Shown here: piece after piece, positions 35,091-39,876 of the stretch | Numbering within the stretch: position 1 is the first letter of the stretch | How the letters are laid out: each line of letters starts with the position of its first letter | NCBI GenBank assembly: GCA_002839335.1 | Contig: PGXU01000026.1 | Coordinates: 1 to 39,876 of the forward strand | Reading direction: 5' to 3' | From: Spirochaetae bacterium HGW-Spirochaetae-4 | GTDB lineage: Bacteria; Spirochaetota; Spirochaetia; Sphaerochaetales; Sphaerochaetaceae | DNA: 39,876 nt | Made by a program: the position numbers and the translations under genes | Notes under the pieces: generated by a model | Database searches by the model: none | What the model saw: the letters and a program-made list of their open reading frames with translations, nothing else | Told to the model about the DNA's origin: nothing

Positions 35091-35107
35091 GGGAGGACGG
35101 CCCTCCC
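35091..35107 (-). promoter_or_regulatory. Intercistronic hairpin between CUT2 binding-protein and permease genes
   Basis: GGGAGG and CCTCCC pair across a 5-nt loop, followed by a C-run on the plus strand and no T-tract. As in the other two importers here, the hairpin lies between the binding-protein gene and the first permease gene. Confidence 0.5.
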
Positions 35108-35147
35108 CCCTTACCTGTCGGAAGAGCCGTCATTTTGGAAAAATCGG

Positions 35148-36146
35148 TTATTGGTAGATATACTGGGCCATGGCCGGATCGTTCACATTCTCCTTGGTGA
35201 AGAATTCGAATCCGGGAATGACTTTCTTGGGAACCTGGACCGAGTTGTCCTTCAGGTATTTCACTGCCCACTCGACTCCGAGCGTACCCATTTCACCCGG
35301 CTTCTGTGCCAAGACCAGGTCGACTTGGCCCTTCTTCAAGGCGCCGATCAGTTCTTGGGTGGCATCCCATGATGCGATCTTGATGGCACCGGTGAGACCG
35401 GCGTTCACGACTGCCTGGTACGATCCCTGCGCACTGTAGACGTTGGTACCGAAGATTCCCACAATGTCCTTGTCCTTCTGCAATGCCGCCAAGGTCTGTT
35501 CCTGTGCGACTTGCTGGACATCGAGGCACCATTCGACTCCGACCAGTTCCATTTCCGGGAATTGGGCGATGCCTTCGGTGAAGCCCTTCACGCGGTCGGC
35601 GACCGACGATGCGTCCGGATTGGTCGCTTCGCAGAACACCTTGCCCTTCTCTCCGAGCATTTCGGCCAATTTCTCGGCCATCATCTTGCCGCCGAGCCGA
35701 TTGTCCGATCCGATGTATGCGAGGGGGAAGTTGAAGTCGCTGGGTTTCGAATAATCCCCGTCACCCAGGAAGGTGTCGACGGTGATGATCTCCATGCCCT
35801 TGTCGTAGAGTTTCTTCAGTGGTGCGATCAAGGCGTCGTTGGAGGTCGGTGCGATCAGGATGGCATCGAAGTCCTGCTTGGCAGCGGTCGCCTCGAGGAT
35901 CGGTACCTGGGCTTCCGGTCCCCAGGACTTGGGATATTCGGCTACCACGACTTCCACGCCGAGTTCCGCGGCCTTGGCCCGCACTCCCTTTTCCATGGTG
36001 TAGTAGAACGGATCGGCCACTCCAGGCATGAACAGCAGGGAAATCTTGCCGTCATCGGCGGCTTCCTTCGCTCCGGCCGCGAAAAGCATCGATGCGCTGC
36101 CGAACAGGGTCAGCACAACCAATAGGACGATGATACTCTTTTTCAT
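35148..36146 (-). CDS. CUT2 sugar-binding protein (Peripla_BP_4 type)
   Basis: A 332-residue binding protein. The signal peptide (MKKSIIVLLVVLTLFGSASM) ends LFAAGAKEAADD without lipobox Cys. The mature part shows the ribose/galactose-binding fold: ISLLFMPGVADPFYYTMEKG, DAILIAPTSNDALI, and YIGSDNRLGGKMMAEKL. The Asp/Asn-rich hinge strands fit a monosaccharide or polyol ligand; which one is open. The ATG at 36146 follows AAGGAG. It is the first gene of a six-gene operon ending in the kinase/NtrC pair and is preceded by a sigma-54-type promoter. Confidence 0.93.
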   Translation of the reverse strand: MKKSIIVLLVVLTLFGSASMLFAAGAKEAADDGKISLLFMPGVADPFYYTMEKGVRAKAAELGVEVVVAEYPKSWGPEAQVPILEATAAKQDFDAILIAPTSNDALIAPLKKLYDKGMEIITVDTFLGDGDYSKPSDFNFPLAYIGSDNRLGGKMMAEKLAEMLGEKGKVFCEATNPDASSVADRVKGFTEGIAQFPEMELVGVEWCLDVQQVAQEQTLAALQKDKDIVGIFGTNVYSAQGSYQAVVNAGLTGAIKIASWDATQELIGALKKGQVDLVLAQKPGEMGTLGVEWAVKYLKDNSVQVPKKVIPGFEFFTKENVNDPAMAQYIYQ

Positions 36147-36201
36147 GACATGCTCCTTTTTGTGATGAGAACGGAAACAGGTTGACAACCGTCCATCATC
36201 A

Positions 36202-36217
36202 TGCACAAAGCGTGCCA
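36202..36217 (-). promoter_or_regulatory. Sigma-54 promoter of the CUT2/two-component operon
   Basis: The minus strand reads TGGCACG-CTTT-GTGCA, with GG (-24) and GC (-12) separated by exactly 10 nt as required. Only one base of the -12 element departs from TTGCA. The start point would lie about 45 nt before the binding-protein gene. The operon itself encodes an NtrC-type activator. Confidence 0.75.
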
Positions 36218-36300
36218 ATTGCCAGCGTAGCATGGATTTCCGCTTTGCGTGGAAAATTTCGCGGTAGACATGGGGTCGTTCCGATCAAGAAAAGGAAAAA

Positions 36301-36320
36301 GTGGGTAGTCGGGTACCCAC
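36301..36320. promoter_or_regulatory. Candidate enhancer (NtrC-type activator site)
   Basis: GTGGGTA-N6-TACCCAC is a perfect inverted repeat 85 nt upstream of the -24 element, a usual distance for an upstream activating sequence. A further GTGGGTA lies at 36324-36330. Binding by the local NtrC protein is inference. Confidence 0.45.
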
Positions 36321-36329
36321 TTGGTGGGT

Positions 36330-36462
36330 AAGTACCTGGTACGTGTTTACGTTTTTGTATACAAATTAGAGTGTCTAGGCAAAATTACCGTGCCCAAAGC
36401 ACAGCTTAGGGGTACGTGATTTCGTTTTTGTATACAAAATTGAAAGTTGGTGCCAGGTACTT
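36330..36462 (+). repeat. Repeat family copy C (133 bp)
   Basis: A full copy with both TTTGTATACAAA units and ends AAGTACCTGGTAC / GTGCCAGGTACTT. It is nearly identical to copy D through the central part. It lies between the divergent CUT2 operon and the satD-like gene and is followed at once by a very AT-rich tract, as copy A is. Confidence 0.8.
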
Positions 36463-36581
36463 ACCTTGGTAGTATCAATATATTAATGTTGATATTTCAA
36501 TTTTCAACATTTTATTGTTGATTTTATATTTTTCAATTATTTTTAATTGATTTTCTACAATTGCTGTGATACAACAGGCAT
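36463..36581 (+). promoter_or_regulatory. AT-rich upstream region of the satD-like gene with inverted repeat
   Basis: AATGTTGA (36485-36492) and TCAACATT (36504-36511) form an inverted repeat with an 11-nt spacer, and a further TTGTTGA follows. It could be the site of the HTH-bearing SatD-like protein. No clear -35/-10 pair or ribosome site is visible. Confidence 0.4.
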
Positions 36582-37262
36582 ATGGACTATTACGCGTTGG
36601 TCGGCGATATGAAACAATCCCGCAAAGCGAAGAACCGGTCGGGACTACAGGAATTGCTCTTGGAAACATTGGGCGAGGTGAATGTGAAGTTCTCGGAATT
36701 CATCGTTGCGGACCTCATGGTCAATGCCGGGGACTCGTTCCAAGGCATCCTCCACGCCAAGGCCCCTATCCTGGCCATCTGCGACAGGATCCGCTTTTCG
36801 TTGATCGGGCAATGCGATATCCGTCTGGGGTTGGGATTCGGGCAAATCCAAACGCGGATAGACAGGAAACAGAGCATCTTGGCAGACGGTCCTGCCTTCT
36901 GGGAAGCTCGCAAGGCCCTGGATATCGTCAATGAACTGGATTACTACGATACCCATTCCATCCACCTGAGCATCGCCGCGGGACAGCATCACCTGTGGGT
37001 GCAGACGCTAGTCAACCAGGTACTGGTCGGACAGGACCTGGTTGTCGCCAAGTGGAAGAATACCCAGCTTACCCTTGCCCGACAGTATCTGGTACACCAT
37101 GGGTATGGAAAGATATCGCAAACCATGTTGGCAAAGGAACTGGGGCTTACCGTCCAGCAGGTGAACACCACCATACAGGCAATGGGGTTTCTCGCGTATC
37201 TCGATATGAAAAGGAATACCGAACAGACTTTGATACAGGTATTGGGGGGCTCGACAACATGA
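36582..37262 (+). CDS. SatD family protein with C-terminal helix-turn-helix
   Basis: A 226-residue cytosolic protein. The N-terminal half matches the SatD pattern: YYALVGDMKQSRKAKNR, VNAGDSFQGIL, IRLGLGFGQIQTRI and ADGPAFWEARKAL. These conserved Asp and Gly blocks recall nucleotidyl-cyclase-like folds, though that resemblance is my inference. The C-terminal 60 residues form a winged helix-turn-helix (ISQTMLAKELGLTVQQVNTTI). SatD was named from Streptococcus acid-tolerance loci; its biochemical role is not established. The ATGA overlap with the following DUF3307 gene shows a coupled pair. The ribosome site is weak. Confidence 0.8.
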   Translation: MDYYALVGDMKQSRKAKNRSGLQELLLETLGEVNVKFSEFIVADLMVNAGDSFQGILHAKAPILAICDRIRFSLIGQCDIRLGLGFGQIQTRIDRKQSILADGPAFWEARKALDIVNELDYYDTHSIHLSIAAGQHHLWVQTLVNQVLVGQDLVVAKWKNTQLTLARQYLVHHGYGKISQTMLAKELGLTVQQVNTTIQAMGFLAYLDMKRNTEQTLIQVLGGSTT

Positions 37263-37933
37263 ACATCGTACTGGTCATACTTTTGGGAATGCACGTGATC
37301 GGAGATTTCTACCTGCAGCCGGATGCTATTGCTGGTCAGAAGCGAACCCGATACAGCGGAATACTGCTCCATGCGCTGCTCTATGCCATTCCATTCCTTC
37401 CGCTGCTGTTGGTTTCAGGTTGGTTTCCGTTCGCGCTTCTGGTCGGTTCGCACCTGCTGGTCGATACTCTCAAGTTTCCGTTTGCATCGAAGGCTTACAA
37501 ACCGGAGTGGGTATTCGCTGTGGACCAGGGACTGCATGTGGCCATGCTGGTGTGGGTCTCGCGGTTCGTCACCATGGAGGTTGCGGTCGTCGACACCTAT
37601 GGAGGGCACATCCGGATCGCGGTGTATGCGCTGATGATTTTGAAACCGGTTTCCGTCATGTTCCAGGTACTGTTCAGCCGATTCCGCCCCGCCCTCCCCT
37701 TGTCGGGGATCGAGGGTGCCGGAAAAACCATCGGGTATCTGGAACGGCTCGTGCTGGCAATTCTGCTGGTCATCAACCAAGTGGCTGCGATCGGCTGGGT
37801 GATCGTCGCGAAAGCCTTTGCCCGCAGTCGACAGTTGTCGGAATCGGCGGAGTTCTGCGAATATTTCCTTGTCGGAACCCTGGTGAGCGTACTTTCGGTG
37901 ATCGTGTTGCACCAGGTATTGTTCGTCGTTTGA
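37259..37933 (+). CDS. DUF3307 family integral membrane protein
   Basis: A 224-residue membrane protein with about six hydrophobic segments. The N-terminal GMHVIGDFYLQPD and the later GSHLLVDTLKF are conserved polar residues within helices and are hallmarks of DUF3307. Its function is unknown. It overlaps the satD-like gene by 4 nt, has a GGGGGG site, and is co-expressed with it. To my knowledge the two families are found next to each other in other bacteria, so they probably form one system. Its stop codon ends one base before repeat copy D. Confidence 0.8.
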   Translation: MNIVLVILLGMHVIGDFYLQPDAIAGQKRTRYSGILLHALLYAIPFLPLLLVSGWFPFALLVGSHLLVDTLKFPFASKAYKPEWVFAVDQGLHVAMLVWVSRFVTMEVAVVDTYGGHIRIAVYALMILKPVSVMFQVLFSRFRPALPLSGIEGAGKTIGYLERLVLAILLVINQVAAIGWVIVAKAFARSRQLSESAEFCEYFLVGTLVSVLSVIVLHQVLFVV

Positions 37934-37934
37934 C

Positions 37935-38064
37935 GGTACCTGGTACGCGTTTACGTTTTTGTATACAAATTCGAGTGTCTAGGCAAAATTACCGTGCCCA
38001 AAGCACAGCTTAGGGGTACGTGATTTCGTTTTTGTATACAAAATTGAAAAGTGGTACTAGGTAC
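37935..38064 (+). repeat. Repeat family copy D (130 bp)
   Basis: A full copy, almost identical to copy C in the middle. It fills the whole gap between the convergent DUF3307 and GntR genes. Its right end, GGTACTAGGTAC, supplies the stop codon (TAG) and last codon of the GntR gene on the other strand. Confidence 0.8.
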
Positions 38065-38782
38065 GGGCGAGGTTCTTGACCATCGCCAGGTGCGAGGAGA
38101 GCAGCTTCTTGGCATGGTCGGTGTTGCCGTCCGCCAGTTCCTGGTAGATGCGTTCGTGGTCATGCAGCAGCTGGGCGGCATCCTCCTGCTTCTCAAGCAC
38201 GACCGAACGACCACCGCGCACCGCATGCTCGAAGAGCGAAACAACCAACTCCAATACCTTCTGGAGGATGAAGCTGTTCGATGCGAGCAACAACGAACGG
38301 TGGAACTGGATATCGGCGAGCGCCCCCGCCTCGACATCGTTGTCCAGCAAAGCCCGGCGCATCTCCCCGATAGCACGGCCCATCGGTTCCAAGGCCTCGG
38401 CCGACAAGGGGTTTGGCAACAGTTCGATCGCGCGGATCTCGATCAACTCGCGGAACTCCAGGAGCTCGAGGTCGAACCGGTCCCGGGAAAACATGAGCGG
38501 TGCAACGACCGAGATGAACGGCCCCAACTCCATCTCCTTCAGGTATGCTCCGCCACCGGGTTGGATATCGATCAAGCCGATGATCTCCAACACTCGCAAT
38601 GCCTCGCGCACCGATGGACGGGAAACCTTGAACGATTCGGCGAGTTCGCGTTCGGAGGGGATCTTGTCGCCGGGCTTGAGGACACCGGTACTCACCAGAT
38701 GCACGAACTGCTCGAGGATATATTGGTATATCTTGCGGGTGGCTATGGGTTTGAAACTGGGATTCGACTTGTGCTCTTCCAT
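38057..38782 (-). CDS. GntR family regulator, FadR/LldR (FCD domain) subfamily
   Basis: A 241-residue regulator. The N-terminal winged helix reads PGDKIPSERELAESFKVSRPSVREALRVLE. The C-terminal all-helical FCD domain includes ELIEIRAIEL and FHRSLLLAS, plus a metal-ligand-like His in HDHERIYQEL. I chose ATG 38782; it has no ribosome site but lies 7 nt after a -10 box, so the mRNA may be leaderless. An upstream TTG at 38839 is less likely. It is divergent from etfB, whose promoter holds a FadR-type palindrome. By analogy with LldR it may respond to lactate or another hydroxy acid. Its last codon and stop come from repeat copy D. Confidence 0.9.
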   Translation of the reverse strand: MEEHKSNPSFKPIATRKIYQYILEQFVHLVSTGVLKPGDKIPSERELAESFKVSRPSVREALRVLEIIGLIDIQPGGGAYLKEMELGPFISVVAPLMFSRDRFDLELLEFRELIEIRAIELLPNPLSAEALEPMGRAIGEMRRALLDNDVEAGALADIQFHRSLLLASNSFILQKVLELVVSLFEHAVRGGRSVVLEKQEDAAQLLHDHERIYQELADGNTDHAKKLLSSHLAMVKNLART

Positions 38783-38789
38783 TGGGGGA

Positions 38790-38818
38790 ATTGTAGCAGA
38801 GGAAAACGAGAATAACAA
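38790..38818 (-). promoter_or_regulatory. Promoter of the GntR gene, predicted leaderless transcript
   Basis: TTGTTA (38813-38818) and TACAAT (38790-38795) are 17 nt apart on the minus strand. The expected start point coincides with the ATG at 38782 to within one or two bases. Confidence 0.5.
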
Positions 38819-38846
38819 CAACCGGGCATACTTTTCCAACTATAGT

Positions 38847-38863
38847 AACTGGTATTACCAGTT
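38847..38863. promoter_or_regulatory. FadR-type operator in the etfB promoter
   Basis: A perfect 17-bp palindrome, AACTGGTA-T-TACCAGTT, with the TGGT-N3-ACCA core of FadR-subfamily sites. It overlaps the -35 box of etfB, so binding of the divergent GntR protein should repress. Confidence 0.7.
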
Positions 38864-38890
38864 GACAGGTCGCCGATCGTCCCGTACAGT
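38862..38890 (+). promoter_or_regulatory. Promoter of the etfBA operon
   Basis: TTGACA (38862-38867) and TACAGT (38885-38890) with a 17-nt spacer. A second imperfect 19-bp palindrome (38898-38916, GGTAC...GTACC) lies at the expected transcript start. Confidence 0.7.
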
Positions 38891-38934
38891 GGAACCTGGT
38901 ACGTGATGCATGTACCGGATACTTGGAGGTGCCC

Positions 38935-39729
38935 ATGACTATTGTCGCGCTGATCAAGCAAGTTCCCCTGACATCCGAAGTGGCGCTGGACCCGAAAACC
39001 GGCGTCATACAACGCGAATCGGGGGAAACGAAGATGAACCCCTACGACCTGTACGCGTTGGAGACAGCCCTGCGGATTTCCCAAACCCACGGTGGAAAGA
39101 CCATCGCCTTGACGATGGGACCCCCGCAAGCCGAAGCGGTTGTCCGCGAAGCCTTCGCCATGGGATTCGATGAAGGATACCTGCTCACCGACCGGGCCTT
39201 CGCCGGTTCCGATGTGCTGGCCACCTCCCATGCCCTCTCGCAGGCCATCCGGACACTCGGGCAGGTGGACCTGATCATCACAGGCAAGCAGACTACCGAC
39301 GGGGACACCGGCCAGGTCGGGGCGGAAGTCAGCGAATTTCTCGGCATCCCCTGTGTCGCGGCAGTACAGCAATTGCTCGAGATCTCCGAAACCTCGATAA
39401 CGGCGACGAGCGATACGGGTACCACGCTGATGACCGTCCGTGTCGAACTGCCCGCATTGATCGCGGTGGACAAGGACATCCATCAACCAAGATTGCCCTC
39501 GTATGTGCGCATGAAGCAGACGGAGAAACGGCAGGTGGGACGCATCACCCTGGCCGACCTTGCCGATACGGACCGGACCCATTACGGACTTGAAGGCTCA
39601 CCCACCCAAGTCGTCAAGATATTCCCCCCCGAAAGCAACACCGATTTCGCATTGTGGACCGGCGTGGATATCCCCGGACGGCTCTACGAGTATCTCCAGA
39701 AAGAAAAGTTCCTGCAGGAGTTGGCGTGA
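38935..39729 (+). CDS. etfB: Electron transfer flavoprotein beta subunit
   Basis: A 264-residue protein beginning MTIVALIKQVPLTSEVALDP, the standard EtfB start. It carries the nucleotide/flavin-binding segment GKQTTDGDTGQVGAE and the ETF-beta signature region (VELPALIAVDKDIHQPRLPS). The ATG at 38935 has GGAGG 7 nt upstream. It forms a heterodimer with the EtfA encoded next (1-nt overlap). Together with the regulator type and the Fe-S segment of EtfA, the layout resembles the electron-bifurcating lactate dehydrogenase operon lctBCD of Acetobacterium woodii, so a FAD-linked dehydrogenase gene is expected after etfA, outside this window. Confidence 0.93.
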   Translation: MTIVALIKQVPLTSEVALDPKTGVIQRESGETKMNPYDLYALETALRISQTHGGKTIALTMGPPQAEAVVREAFAMGFDEGYLLTDRAFAGSDVLATSHALSQAIRTLGQVDLIITGKQTTDGDTGQVGAEVSEFLGIPCVAAVQQLLEISETSITATSDTGTTLMTVRVELPALIAVDKDIHQPRLPSYVRMKQTEKRQVGRITLADLADTDRTHYGLEGSPTQVVKIFPPESNTDFALWTGVDIPGRLYEYLQKEKFLQELA

Positions 39730-39876
39730 TGAAAACCATAGTGGTACACAACGAACTGATTTCCGATCCGGCCGGCATGCACAAGCTATGCCCGTTCGGG
39801 GCGATCGTGGAAAGTGGTGGCGACGTACAGATTACCTCGGGTTGCCGCATGTGCCTGTTGTGCGTGAAGAAAGGCC
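39729..39876 (+). CDS. etfA: Electron transfer flavoprotein alpha subunit with N-terminal Fe-S segment (3'-truncated by window edge)
   Basis: Only the first 49 codons are present. The start overlaps the etfB stop (TGATG) and follows AGGAG. The visible part contains KLCPFGAI and then SGCRMCLLCVKKG: cysteines spaced as in the ferredoxin-like N-terminal extension of clostridial bifurcating EtfA proteins such as LctC and CarE. Ordinary respiratory EtfA lacks this extension. The flavin-binding core lies beyond the window. Confidence 0.82.
   Translation, partial: MKTIVVHNELISDPAGMHKLCPFGAIVESGGDVQITSGCRMCLLCVKKG

Noticed and set aside
36236-36255. TTTCC-N9-GGAAA as the NtrC-type activator site
   Set aside because: The match is short and lies only about 20-40 nt above the -24 element, too close for a usual enhancer. 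The repeat at 36301-36320 is longer and better placed.
25441-38064. Repeats A-D as a CRISPR array
   Set aside because: Copies are thousands of bases apart, differ in length and lie between unrelated genes. No spacer pattern or cas genes exist.

Overview
The window looks like chromosomal DNA of a saccharolytic, probably anaerobic spirochaete of the Sphaerochaeta type. This is inferred from gene content: several solute-binding-protein importers whose signal peptides end in a G-x-K-E stretch, an ETF alpha subunit with an N-terminal iron-sulfur segment, an FTR-type thiol reductase, and a mix of NtrC, LacI, IclR, GntR and TetR regulators. No rRNA, tRNA, CRISPR array, integrase or complete insertion sequence was seen.

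Layout. 1-5150: the 3' part of a dihydrolipoyl dehydrogenase gene, a nitrilase-superfamily amidase, transketolase, and a small membrane protein plus TetR regulator downstream of a promoter carrying two tandem palindromes. 5203-11502: an AT-rich, all-minus-strand cassette (enolase-superfamily dehydratase, aldo/keto reductase, binding protein, two CUT1 permeases, IclR regulator). It is bounded on both sides by the same 17-bp sequence and looks like an acquired sugar-acid or sugar catabolic island. 11534-14340: a secreted GDPD fused to a beta-rich domain, a glutaredoxin overlapping an FTR catalytic-subunit homologue, and a coiled-coil lipoprotein.

14522-24767: a nucleoside/purine-themed locus. 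It holds an MTA/SAH-type amidohydrolase, then a minus-strand operon for a PotABCD-like importer, a uridine-phosphorylase-like enzyme and an M20 peptidase. Divergently it holds a LacI regulator and an adenine-deaminase-like enzyme. Matching 12-bp operator candidates sit in both divergent promoters. 24800-28350: a methyltransferase, an AT-rich gene-poor stretch, and a surface lipoprotein with three near-identical 93-residue Ig-like repeats and a DUF3494 (ice-binding-like) domain.

28589-36146: one minus-strand operon with a CUT2 sugar importer (binding protein, two permeases, a single-domain ATPase) followed by a sensor kinase and an NtrC-type regulator. A canonical sigma-54 promoter (GG-N10-GC) lies upstream of the binding-protein gene. 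36582-37933: a SatD-like/DUF3307 pair. 38057-39876: a FadR-type GntR regulator divergent from etfB-etfA, with a 17-bp palindrome overlapping the -35 box of etfB; this is probably an electron-bifurcating lactate (or similar) dehydrogenase locus running off the window.

Four copies of a 63-134 bp repeat (A-D) occur at 25441, 28457, 36330 and 37935. Each full copy carries two direct units with the palindrome TTTGTATACAAA. One copy (A) appears to be a single-unit remnant formed by recombination between them. Three of the four abut or supply stop codons of neighbouring genes.
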